DNA from: Stigmatella ashevillena
GTDB taxonomy: Bacteria > Myxococcota > Myxococcia > Myxococcales > Myxococcaceae
Reading direction: 5' to 3'
Length of the DNA stretch: 64,000 bases
Assembly (NCBI RefSeq): GCF_028368975.1
Contig: NZ_JAQNDM010000002.1
Coordinates: 9,232,425-9,296,424, forward strand
The translations under genes were made by a program, and so were the position numbers. This document shows positions 27,814 through 35,027 of this stretch, in pieces. How positions within the stretch are numbered: the first letter of the stretch is position 1; the number at the start of each line of letters is the position of its first letter. A model generated the notes under the pieces. The model saw only the letters and a list, made by a program, of their open reading frames with translations, made no database searches and was not told where the DNA came from.

Positions 27814-28260
27814 ATGCGCTGGAGCATGCTGCTTGTCCTGCTACTGGCCCCAGTGCTCCACGGGTGCCGTCATAGCGACTCCGCTGTTCGCCCAGAGGCC
27901 TCGCAGGAAGAAGGTGTCCGGCCCAAAGGAGGCTCGGCGAGCGCTCGCATCTGGGTGTTGATCTCGAAGGGGCAGTTCGTAGAAGCAGAGGCGCTGATCG
28001 CCGAGGGCACGCGCTCCGGGCTGATCGCCACAGCCACGGCGCAGAAGATGCTTGAGAAGATTGCCGTGCTGAATACGAAGCTTGGCGAGATCCCCGCGAG
28101 ACTCCAGCGTGCTCCTGACTTTCCCTCCCAGCTCAAGGACTTCACGTGCTTCCAGATTGAAAGCATGTTGAAAGCAGGGGACTACAGCCTTGCACCCCAA
28201 GCGCAATTGCGCATGGCCGTGAAGCTCATCGAGCAACAATCTCGTCTGATGGAAAAGTGA
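27814..28260 (+). CDS. Small lipoprotein of the accessory island
   Basis: 148 residues. The ATG at 27814 follows AAGGAGGA with 4-nt spacing. The N-terminus MRWSMLLVLLLAPVLHGC is a lipoprotein signal with Cys at 18. The mature part is helical, with an FVEAEALIAEGTRSGLI segment reminiscent of a single TPR-like hairpin. No family recognised. The gene is 7 bp upstream of the helical-repeat gene 28268 and divergent from kinase A. A fragment of the same gene, joined to the neighbour gene, reappears near 30777, so the pair duplicated as a unit. It could be a toxin-like lipoprotein or a structural partner; unproven. Confidence 0.7.
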   Translation: MRWSMLLVLLLAPVLHGCRHSDSAVRPEASQEEGVRPKGGSASARIWVLISKGQFVEAEALIAEGTRSGLIATATAQKMLEKIAVLNTKLGEIPARLQRAPDFPSQLKDFTCFQIESMLKAGDYSLAPQAQLRMAVKLIEQQSRLMEK

Positions 28261-28267
28261 GTACGCC

Positions 28268-28816
28268 ATGGCTCATCTCAGTCCCGCAGAGTTGATGGAG
28301 AGACTCCATGCGGCCCGTGAGGCAGGGAAGGAGGATCGGGGTAATCCTGTTCAGCTCCAGCTCCATCGAGAACTGGCTGAGAGCTGCCCCGCTTTCGCAC
28401 CCAATCTTCTTCACCTGTCCCGGACGCTGCTCGTTAGCCGTGAGCCTGTCCCGGAAGATGGCCATGCCTTCGCCGAGGCCCAGCGCTTGCTAGAGCAGGC
28501 TGTCCAGCTCTCGGAGCGGAGTGCTCCCTCGCTCGTGGAGTTGGCGTATCTGCATGACTCCATTTACAACGACTTCAAGACGGCTCGCCCGCTTTATGAA
28601 GAGGGTGCCGCACGAGCGTTGGCGGCCTTGGAGGATGCCTGGGCGGGACTTCTCACCTCATTCATCCTTGAACGGCAGCTCCCAGAGGCGCTGGAACTCG
28701 CGCAGCGGGCTTGGCGGGTGTTCCCCGAGTCGGCGCGCATCATGCACCGTGTCCATGAGGCGCGGGAGCTTGCCATCGCTGCGGGGATGCTCCCTCCTGA
28801 TCCGACAGATCCGTGA
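28268..28816 (+). CDS. Helical-repeat (TPR-like) protein of the accessory island
   Basis: 182 residues, cytoplasmic, no signal peptide. The sequence is a run of amphipathic helices with Ala/Leu/Glu spacing typical of TPR or similar repeats (segments such as AEAQRLLEQAVQLSE and PEALELAQRAWRVFPE). It follows the lipoprotein gene by 7 bp and ends 15 bp before the truncated immunity-like start at 28832. Pieces of this gene recur at about 30803-31038 and 38049-38140. Because it sits between a lipoprotein and an immunity-like gene, an immunity or adaptor role is possible; this is inference. Confidence 0.7.
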   Translation: MAHLSPAELMERLHAAREAGKEDRGNPVQLQLHRELAESCPAFAPNLLHLSRTLLVSREPVPEDGHAFAEAQRLLEQAVQLSERSAPSLVELAYLHDSIYNDFKTARPLYEEGAARALAALEDAWAGLLTSFILERQLPEALELAQRAWRVFPESARIMHRVHEARELAIAAGMLPPDPTDP

Positions 28817-28831
28817 CAGAGTGGGGTCGCC

Positions 28832-28874
28832 ATGAGCCAGGAGAAATCACCCTTGCTGGGGGCCGTGCTCACTA
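28832..28874 (+). pseudogene. 5' stub of an immunity-like gene fused to kinase tail
   Basis: ATGAGCCAGGAGAAATCACC matches the start of the immunity-like genes, most closely the one at 38145 (first residues MSQEKSP versus MCKEKSP). After about 14 codons the reading runs into sequence identical in type to the 3' end of the kinase genes. The rest of the gene has been lost at a recombination junction near 28872. Confidence 0.7.
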
Positions 28875-28877
28875 GAG

Positions 28878-29560
28878 TCAGCGAGGGGCGGACGTCGCGG
28901 GCCGGGGAGGCTTCAGGATCGGTCGATAACAGCTGCCCTTCCAGGCGTAGGAGCGGGCGCCACATGGCGGGGCCACATCACTCAGGCGGCTCCAGCACCC
29001 TCCGTGGATCTCGACTTCGGGCTTCTGACAGGGAGGACGGCTCTGTCCCGAGAAGGGCTTCCGGGGCATCTCAAGCGCAATCCCTTCTGGCTTTGGTGCG
29101 GGCACCCCTCCGTCTTCGATAGGCGGGAACGCCTCGTCCGCGAGCCCCGCTGTCGCACCCTCTTGCGCGTCCTGGACTGCCGCGGATGACTGCCTTTCGA
29201 TCATCCACCATACCCCCGTGAGCAGCAGGGTTCCCAGAGCCGCGGCGAGCCCGCCTGTCTTCCATCTGTTCGTGCCAGCGCGAGCCCTTCTTGATGTCTG
29301 CATTTGAGCAGGACGGGGGGCGATGGGCGCATCCGCTCGACGGCCTGCCTTCCTCGCAGCTCGCTCCAGCGCCCGGGCCACTTCGCCCGCACTCCCTCGC
29401 GCCGAGGGATCGAGGGACACCATTTGTTGGATGAGAGTCTCCAACTCCGGGCATGAATTCACCCACTCCCCGGGCGCCATGAGTTCGGTTTGGATGAGCC
29501 GGGTTCCCTCCGCGCCGTCTTCGAACTTCGAAGCGCTCGGCGGATATCTGCCGGTGATTG
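28878..29560 (-). pseudogene. Kinase copy B: catalytic domain deleted, C-terminal half retained
   Basis: Encodes the region from just after the kinase domain (RYPPSASKFEDGAEG) through the membrane helix and Cys-rich tail, homologous to copies A and C. At 29556-29560 the sequence GGTGATT, which in copy A continues AGCCGG, jumps straight to GGAAATCGCCATCG, which in copy A lies upstream of the gene after AAGGATT. The shared GATT at both ends points to a deletion of about 0.7 kb through microhomology, removing the whole catalytic domain. No kinase activity is possible. Confidence 0.85.
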
Positions 29561-29626
29561 GAAATCGCCATCGGCGACTTGGCACGTCGTCGCGACGCTT
29601 TGCGCCGGGTGATAGCATCCGCAGGA

Positions 29627-29956
29627 ATGCTTCGTCCGTACGTGTTGGGATGGTTCCTGGTGCTGTGCGTGCTGGTCCCGCGGTGGGCTCATGGATCAGT
29701 GCCAGTCATCACTGCGTCGCAGGTGCAAGGCATCACGGATTCAACCCGAGCGAAGGTACTGGCGCATCTGGCGCGCGAAGAGCTGGCGGACGAGCGGGAC
29801 TTGCGGGTGACAGAGCTGGGACTCCATGTCGTGGTCCGGATGAAGGACCGCATCTATGATGCGTTCACGGGTGCTGGTGGGCTCTCCTGGCAGGAGTACA
29901 TGAGTCGCCTGGGCGCAATGCCCCCCATCATGGATGATGTCGTGAGCGCACCATGA
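29627..29956 (+). CDS. Papain-fold-like secreted protein, copy 1, in-frame internal deletion
   Basis: 109 residues. It has the same signal peptide as the intact copy at 31162 (MLRPYVLGWFLVLCVLVPRWAHG) and the same C-terminal block LHVVVRMKDRIYDAFTG...EYMSRLG carrying the presumed catalytic His and Asp. Residues equivalent to about 57-135 of the intact copy, including the presumed nucleophile Cys89, are missing, with the frame kept. It should therefore be secreted but catalytically dead. Its TGA overlaps the ATG of the immunity-like gene 29953 (ATGA). It might be tolerated as a relic or act as a decoy. Confidence 0.7.
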   Translation: MLRPYVLGWFLVLCVLVPRWAHGSVPVITASQVQGITDSTRAKVLAHLAREELADERDLRVTELGLHVVVRMKDRIYDAFTGAGGLSWQEYMSRLGAMPPIMDDVVSAP

Positions 29957-30693
29957 GCCTCCCGTCGCCTCCAGCGAAAGCAACGAAAGTGCCTCCTCCG
30001 CTGCTGGACCTCGTGCTCCAGGCCCCCTCTGGCACAACGAGGCGCGAGTTGGCTCTCGAGCTCTTCGAGGGGCAGCCTAGCGTCTCTCGCACGGTGGGCG
30101 TCACCGTCGGGTACCTGGATTGTTCGGGTAACCTGGGGGTAGGAGACAGGGAGCACAGCGCCTTCGCCGGTTGGCTGCAAGAGGCGGGGAAGACGCTCCC
30201 CGGCCAGGGCTGGTGGAGCGCGTTCCTCCAGAAGTTCGACTCGGATGAGCGGCAGGTCTTGCGCGCCTACGTTGCTGTCGCCGCCGAGTTCCGCGCTCTT
30301 TCCCCGGCTGCGCTTGCTTCGCTGGCCTGGCGTTACGGCGGCTCACCTCCAGATCCGGCAGTTCCACGAACCCTCGCTGAGACTTCCCGTGCGATCCTGG
30401 ATGTTCTGCTGGAGATGCGCCGTGTGGGCCGCATCCTCATGTACATTGGAGATGCGCGTGTGGAGCGCATGGCCGGGTACATCGACGGCTACCGGCTGTG
30501 TCTCTCCCTGGCCGGCCTGAAGGATGAGGAGTACCTGCGCTTTGAGCGCTGGCTCCAGAGCACGGGCCGCGTCCCCTCGGGGCGCACCTGGGAGGAGGCC
30601 TTCCTCCAGGCCACCCACGGTGAGCATGAGGCTGCCATCCACCGGCTCCTGGACTGCGCCGTCGAGTTCCGCGCCCTGCCCGCAGCTCCCTGA
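29953..30693 (+). CDS. Candidate immunity protein 1 (two-repeat family, divergent N-half)
   Basis: 246 residues, no signal peptide. The C-terminal half (GRILMYIGD, then YIDGYRLCLSLAGLKDEEY, then EEAFLQATHGEHEAAIHRLLDCAVEFRAL split over helices) is nearly identical to the four paralogues. The N-terminal half follows the same pattern (GYLDCSGNLG...FAGWLQ...GWWSAFLQKF...AEFRALSP) but is strongly diverged. That half-conserved, half-variable design suits a polymorphic immunity protein. It is translationally coupled to the deleted toxin copy 1. No named family recognised; a perfect-stem hairpin follows. Confidence 0.72.
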   Translation: MSLPSPPAKATKVPPPLLDLVLQAPSGTTRRELALELFEGQPSVSRTVGVTVGYLDCSGNLGVGDREHSAFAGWLQEAGKTLPGQGWWSAFLQKFDSDERQVLRAYVAVAAEFRALSPAALASLAWRYGGSPPDPAVPRTLAETSRAILDVLLEMRRVGRILMYIGDARVERMAGYIDGYRLCLSLAGLKDEEYLRFERWLQSTGRVPSGRTWEEAFLQATHGEHEAAIHRLLDCAVEFRALPAAP

Positions 30694-30699
30694 TCCAGG

Positions 30700-30722
30700 C
30701 GGTTCCACGTTCTGCGGAACCG
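30700..30722 (+). terminator. Hairpin downstream of immunity-like gene 1
   Basis: CGGTTCC / GGAACCG, a perfect 7-bp stem with a 9-nt loop, located 6 bp after the stop codon, without a T run. An almost identical hairpin with the same spacing follows immunity-like gene 3 (35028-35050), so the 3' ends of these two copies were exchanged or duplicated together. Confidence 0.45.
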
Positions 30723-30776
30723 GAGCCGCTTACCGCCTCTTGCGGTGCCGATCCTTTCTGAGATTTGGGTCCTCCC

Positions 30777-31127
30777 GGCCTGCTCCTGACTTTCCCTCCC
30801 AGCTCAATGATGGAAAGACTCCATGTGGCCCGTGAGGCAGGGAAGGAGGACCGGGGTGATCCTGTTCAGCTCCAGCTCCATCGAGAACTGGCTGAGAGCT
30901 GCCCTGCTTTCGCACCCAATCTTCTTCACCTGTCCCGGACGCTGCTGGTCAGCGGTGAGCCTGTTCCGGAAGACTGCCACGCCTTCGCCGAGGCCCAGCG
31001 CTTGCTAGAGCAGGCTGTCCAGCTCTCGGACTACCGGCGTTGGCGTGCTCCTCCAGATCCGGAGCGACATGCAGACTCGCCAGCCTCCGCATTATCTGTA
31101 CCTGGGTATCTTGGGCGGCCGCCGTAG
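30777..31127 (+). pseudogene. Composite of lipoprotein, helical-repeat and immunity gene fragments
   Basis: This gap between genes is made of relics. 30777-30802 matches 28109-28134 inside the lipoprotein gene. 30803-31038 matches the 5' half of the helical-repeat gene from its Met-Glu-Arg-Leu-His region (28292 onward). 31040-31117 matches the N-terminal region of immunity-like genes (the VLLQIRSDM and YLYLG segments). The joins are abrupt and the frames do not make one long protein. The order lipoprotein - helical repeat - immunity is the same as at 27814-28874. Confidence 0.75.
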
Positions 31128-31161
31128 GGAGTCTGTGCGCAGGGTGCTATGATCCGAAGAG

Positions 31162-31719
31162 ATGCTTCGTTTACACATCCTCGGGTGGTTCCTGGTGCTG
31201 TGCGTGGTGATCCCACAGTGGGCCCATGGATCGGTGCCAGCCATCACTGCGGCGCAGGTGCAAGGCATCACAGACTCAGCGCGGGCGAAGGTGCTGGCGC
31301 ATCTGGGGCGCGGAGAGCTGGTGGAAGCGCTCCAGGCCTACGAGGTGGCCACGGGGCTCAAGGCGCCGCTGTGGCTCACCGGTTTCAAGGCTGCGTTCGA
31401 CGCGAGCAAGCAGGTTCCAGGCGCGTGCCAGGGTGTGGCGCGGAGCATCCATACTGTGTTCACCCGGTTGGGGGGCAAACCAGAGTATGTCAAACTCACG
31501 GCCCAGGTCGCGGACAAGCAGGCCTACGTCGAGATCGTTTTTCGCTTGGCGAATGGCAAAGACGCACATGTTTCGCAAGCAGGGCTCCACGGCCTGGTCC
31601 GCATGAATGATCGTGCCTACGATGCCTATACCGGTGCCTCGGGGCTTCCTTGGGCCGAATATATGAGTCGGCTCGGCGCGCGAGCGCCCATCATTGAGAA
31701 GGTCGTGGAGTTGCCATGA
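31162..31719 (+). CDS. Secreted papain-fold-like protein, intact copy (candidate polymorphic toxin)
   Basis: 185 residues. A signal peptide (MLRLHILGWFLVLCVVIPQWAHG) without a lipobox Cys is followed by a short helical region and a papain-like toxin core. The presumed catalytic residues are Cys89 in GACQGVARSIHTVFTRLGG, His143 in LHGLVRMND, and Asp154 in YDAYTG. The order Cys-helix ... His-x2-Val ... Tyr-Asp-x2-Thr-Gly ... EY is the pattern of papain-fold toxin domains (Tox-PL type) of bacterial polymorphic toxins, which act as proteases, deamidases or transamidases. The TGA overlaps the ATG of immunity-like gene 2, giving a coupled toxin-immunity pair. The family call is by pattern only. Confidence 0.68.
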   Translation: MLRLHILGWFLVLCVVIPQWAHGSVPAITAAQVQGITDSARAKVLAHLGRGELVEALQAYEVATGLKAPLWLTGFKAAFDASKQVPGACQGVARSIHTVFTRLGGKPEYVKLTAQVADKQAYVEIVFRLANGKDAHVSQAGLHGLVRMNDRAYDAYTGASGLPWAEYMSRLGARAPIIEKVVELP

Positions 31720-32456
31720 GCCAGGAACCGCACTCTCCAGTTGCAAAGGCACCGCCGACACTGGTTGAAGTACTCCTCCAGGTTCGGAACGACCTGCGGA
31801 CGCACCCGTCACCGCCCTATCTCTATCTGGGTATCCCAAATGCGGGCCGGGTCAGGTGCTTTACGCAGGGTTACAGTTGGTGTGCACGCCATCTCGGCAT
31901 GGATGAAGGTCAGGACCAGCTGTTCGACCTGTGGTTGGACAAGGTGAAGAAGGCATGGCCCGCTGAAGGATGGGCGGAGGCCTACGTGAGGGAGTGCGAT
32001 GGGGACCACACACGAGCGGTCCGCAAGTACCTCGATTACGTGGCCGAGTTCCGCAGCGTGTCACCCGAGCAACTCGCGGCCATGCCCATGAGTACCGGGG
32101 AGAGAAGTTGCCTGGGCAGCTCGCCGACACTGCGGCCCAACCAATCTCCTGTGCCCACCCTGGACGAGTTGCTGGAAATCCGCCGCGTGGGCCGCATCCT
32201 CATGTACATCGGCGAGGCGAGAGTGGAGCGCATGGCCGGGTACATCGACGGCTATCGGCTGTGTCTTTCTTTGGCGGGCCTGAAGGACGAGGAGTACCTG
32301 CGATTCGAGCGCTGGCTTCAGGACTCGGGCCGCGTCCCTCCGGGACATTCCTGGGAGGACGCCTTCCTCCAGGCGGCCCATGGCGAGCATGAGGCTGCCA
32401 TCCACCGATTCCTGGACTGCGCCGCCGAGTTCCGTGCCCAGCCAGCAGCTTTTTGA
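31716..32456 (+). CDS. Candidate immunity protein 2 (coupled to the intact toxin)
   Basis: 246 residues, cytoplasmic by lack of signal. The protein is an internal tandem repeat. The N-half (LYLGIPNAGRV, GYSWCARHLGMDEGQDQLF, WPAEGWAEAYVRE, RAVRKYLDYVAEFRSVSP) and the C-half (LMYIGEARVERM, GYRLCLSLAGLKDEEYLRF, PPGHSWEDAFLQA, AAIHRFLDCAAEFRAQP) align segment by segment, about 85 residues each. It is co-translated with the papain-fold-like protein upstream (ATGA overlap), the usual gene order for toxin then immunity. Function inferred from context only. Confidence 0.72.
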   Translation: MSQEPHSPVAKAPPTLVEVLLQVRNDLRTHPSPPYLYLGIPNAGRVRCFTQGYSWCARHLGMDEGQDQLFDLWLDKVKKAWPAEGWAEAYVRECDGDHTRAVRKYLDYVAEFRSVSPEQLAAMPMSTGERSCLGSSPTLRPNQSPVPTLDELLEIRRVGRILMYIGEARVERMAGYIDGYRLCLSLAGLKDEEYLRFERWLQDSGRVPPGHSWEDAFLQAAHGEHEAAIHRFLDCAAEFRAQPAAF

Positions 32457-32491
32457 CACAGGTGCTTCACGCCCCGCAGAACCGGATAGAG

Positions 32492-33832
32492 TCAACGAGG
32501 GGCGGACGTCGCGGGCCGGGGAGGCTCCAGGATCGGTCGGTAACAGCCGTCCTTCCAGGCGTAGGAGCGGGCGCCACATGGCGGGGATACATCACTCAGG
32601 CGGCTCCAGCACCCTCCGTGGATCTCGACTTCGGGCTTTTGACAGGGAGGACGGCTCTGTCCCGAGAAGGGCTTCCGGGGCACCTCGAGCGCAATCCCTT
32701 CTGGCTTTGGTGCGGGCACCCCTCCGTCCTCGAAGGGAGGAAGTGCCTCATCTGCGAGCCCCGCTGTCGCACCCTCTTGCGCGTCCTGGACTGCTGCGGA
32801 TGACTGCCTTTCGATCATCCACCATCCCCCCGTGACCAGCAGGGCTCCCAGGGCTGCGGCGAGCCCGCCTGTCTTCCATCTGTTCCGACTTGGAGCGCCA
32901 GCGCGAGTTCCTCTTGAGTTCTGCTTTTGAGCAGGACGGGGGACGATGGGCGCATCTGCTCGGCGGCCCGCCTTCCTCGCGGCCCGCTCCAGCGCCCGGG
33001 CCACTTCTCCCGCACTCCCTCTCTCCGAGGGATTGAGGGACACCATCTGTTGGATGAGTGCCTCCAACTCCGGGCATGAACTCACCCACTCTCCGGGCGC
33101 CATGAACTCGGTCTGGATGAGCCGGATTCCCTCGGCGCCTTCTTCGAACCTCGAAGCGCTCGGCGGATATCGGCCGGTGACCAGCCGGTAGGCCGTCATT
33201 CCCAGCGCATACACATCGTCCGCCGCCTGGGCCGCGTAGTGAGCCGTGGAGTCATGCCGCCACTCCCAATGGAAACGCAGCGACTCCGGACTTCGGTACT
33301 GGGATGTGCCGGGAGAGGGCATGTGGTGCGTCAGCTTGGGTGCTCCGCGGTAATACCCGGAGCCGAAGTCCATCAGCACCAGGCTGGCGTCTGAGCGCAC
33401 CAGCATGTTGCCGCCCTTCACATCCCGGTGCACTCCCTCCACGGAGTGGGTGGCCTCCAAGGCCCTTGCTGCCTGTGCCAACAGCCGCAGCACCTGGCGG
33501 GAGGTGGGCGGATGGGCGGCGGCCCACTCGTACAGCGTCACGCCTTCTACCCAGTCCATCACGAGGTAAGGGAAGGCTTTCCCACCGGGAGGCTCCCACC
33601 AGCCCTGGTCCCGGAGTTTGGGGACATGCGGATGGCGCAGCCGGGAGAGCAACTCCCTTTCTCGCTCGAAGCGCGGATCCCAGGAGTGGACTGCCAGCTT
33701 CAGGGCGAAGGGGCCTGTCAGTCCCGCCTGTTCCACCTGGTAGACGACGCCATAGGAGCCCCAGCCGCGCAGGCGCAGCACGCGCCAGGGGCCGACTTCG
33801 AAATCAACAGGGAGGGAGACCGGATTCACCAC
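32492..33832 (-). CDS. Membrane Ser/Thr protein kinase (copy C) with Cys-rich extracytoplasmic tail
   Basis: About 446 residues from the GTG at 33832; an in-frame ATG at 33943 is an alternative that adds 37 residues (MLGRASLFKAGPP...). The architecture is that of copy A: kinase motifs GWGSYGVVYQVE, HRDVKGGNML, DFGSGYYRG, one membrane helix (LAAALGALLVTGGWWMI) and a four-Cys tail (IHGGCWSRLSDVSPPCG). The catalytic domain is virtually identical to copy A at DNA level, while the juxtamembrane and tail regions differ at many codons. It is convergent with immunity-like gene 2 and divergent from toxin pseudogene 3, a relation repeated by the other kinases of the island. Confidence 0.88.
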   Translation of the reverse strand: MVNPVSLPVDFEVGPWRVLRLRGWGSYGVVYQVEQAGLTGPFALKLAVHSWDPRFERERELLSRLRHPHVPKLRDQGWWEPPGGKAFPYLVMDWVEGVTLYEWAAAHPPTSRQVLRLLAQAARALEATHSVEGVHRDVKGGNMLVRSDASLVLMDFGSGYYRGAPKLTHHMPSPGTSQYRSPESLRFHWEWRHDSTAHYAAQAADDVYALGMTAYRLVTGRYPPSASRFEEGAEGIRLIQTEFMAPGEWVSSCPELEALIQQMVSLNPSERGSAGEVARALERAARKAGRRADAPIVPRPAQKQNSRGTRAGAPSRNRWKTGGLAAALGALLVTGGWWMIERQSSAAVQDAQEGATAGLADEALPPFEDGGVPAPKPEGIALEVPRKPFSGQSRPPCQKPEVEIHGGCWSRLSDVSPPCGARSYAWKDGCYRPILEPPRPATSAPR

Positions 33833-33837
33833 CTTGG
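33184..33837. repeat. Near-identical 654-bp kinase-domain repeat, right copy
   Basis: Partner of 26945-27598, in the same orientation 6239 bp away. Near-identity stops at the Leu/Ile-Thr-Gly-Arg-Tyr codons on one side and at the codons just upstream of the tandem GTG on the other. Confidence 0.85.
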
Positions 33838-34015
33838 ACAGTAGCGCCAGGGCAGACGGTGGGAGGGAGCTTTCCTCAGCAAGGATTGGAAGTCGCCGTC
33901 GTTTCGGGGGCCCGGCCTTGAAGAGTGAGGCTCGCCCGAGCATGAAGTTTCCCGGTGTTGACGCGATTTGGCACGTCGTAGGCACTCCGTGCGCTGAGTG
34001 CTAGCGTCCGCAGGT

Positions 34016-34284
34016 ATGCTCCGTCCGCATATCTTGGGGTGGTTCTTGGTGCTGTGTGTGGCGGGCCTGCAGTGGGCTCACGGATCGGTGCCAAGCATCA
34101 CTGCGTCGCAGGTGCAAGGCATCACGGACTCGGCTTGAGTGAAGGTGTTGGCACATCTGGCGCGTGGAGAACTGGCGGAAGCGATCCAGGCCTACGAGGT
34201 TGCCACAGGACTCAAGGCACTGCTGAGGCTCACCGGATTCAAGGCCACGTTCGATTTGTCGAGAAGGTCGTGGAGTCGCCATGA
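34016..34284 (+). pseudogene. Papain-fold-like toxin copy 3: nonsense codon plus deletion
   Basis: The first 39 codons match the intact toxin (MLRPHILGWFLVLCVAGLQWAHG signal, then ITASQVQGITDSA). A TGA then replaces the Arg codon (CGG in the intact copy). The frame continues for about 40 codons (LAHLARGELAEAIQAYEVA), then everything from the presumed nucleophile to the His/Asp block is deleted, out of frame, rejoining at the last 8 codons (EKVVESP). Two independent lesions mean it is long dead, yet the coupled immunity-like gene after it is intact. Confidence 0.85.
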
Positions 34285-35021
34285 GCCAGGAGCAATCATC
34301 GTCAGCGGCAAGGACTCCACCGACCCTTGTCGAAGTGCTCCTCCAGATTCGAAGTGACATGCGGACGCGCCAGTCACCACCCTATCTCTACATTGGCATC
34401 CCGAACACGGGTCGGCTCAGGTGTTTCACGGGGGGCTATTGGAGGTGTACGGATCACCTAGGTATTGACGCGGGTCAGGACCAGCTCTTCTTCTTGTGGC
34501 TGCGTGACGTGAAGAAGGCGTGGCCCGGTGAAGGTTGGGCGGAGGCCTACCTGCGGGAGTTCGCTGGCGACCACATACGCGCTGTTCGCAAGTACCTTGA
34601 CTACGTAGCCGAGTTCCGCAGTCTGTCACCCGAGGAACTCGCGGCCATGCCCATGAGCAGCGAGGAGAGAAGCCGCCTGGGCAGACCCTCGGCACTGCGG
34701 TCTACCCAACCTCTCGTGCCCATCCTGGACGAGTTGCTGGAAATCCGCCGCGTGGGTCGCATCCTCATGTACATCGGTGAGGCGCTCGTGGAGCACATGG
34801 CCGGGTACATTGACGGCTACCGGCTGTGTCTCTCCCTGGCGGGCCTGAAGGACGAGGAGTACCTGCGCTTCGAGCGCTGGCTCCAGGGCACGGGCCGCGT
34901 CCTCCCGGGGCGCACCTGGGAGGAGGCCTTCCTCCAGGCCACCCACGGTGATCATGAGGCTGCCATCCACCGGCTCCTGGACTGCGCCGCCGAGTTCCGC
35001 GCCCTGCCCGCAGCTCCCTGA
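34281..35021 (+). CDS. Candidate immunity protein 3
   Basis: 246 residues, same two-repeat layout as the other copies, closest in its N-half to copies 4 and 5 (RCFTGGYWRCTDHLG, WPGEGWAEAYLREFAGD). The ATG still overlaps the toxin-pseudogene TGA. Because its toxin is destroyed, this is an orphan immunity-like gene. The C-half and the hairpin that follows match copy 1, whereas the N-half matches others, so the gene looks like a recombinant. Confidence 0.72.
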   Translation: MSQEQSSSAARTPPTLVEVLLQIRSDMRTRQSPPYLYIGIPNTGRLRCFTGGYWRCTDHLGIDAGQDQLFFLWLRDVKKAWPGEGWAEAYLREFAGDHIRAVRKYLDYVAEFRSLSPEELAAMPMSSEERSRLGRPSALRSTQPLVPILDELLEIRRVGRILMYIGEALVEHMAGYIDGYRLCLSLAGLKDEEYLRFERWLQGTGRVLPGRTWEEAFLQATHGDHEAAIHRLLDCAAEFRALPAAP

Positions 35022-35027
35022 TCCAGG

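Noticed and set aside
26700-33921. Plus-strand frames repeated opposite both kinase copies
   Set aside because: Identical shadows caused by the near-identical kinase-domain DNA, not genes.
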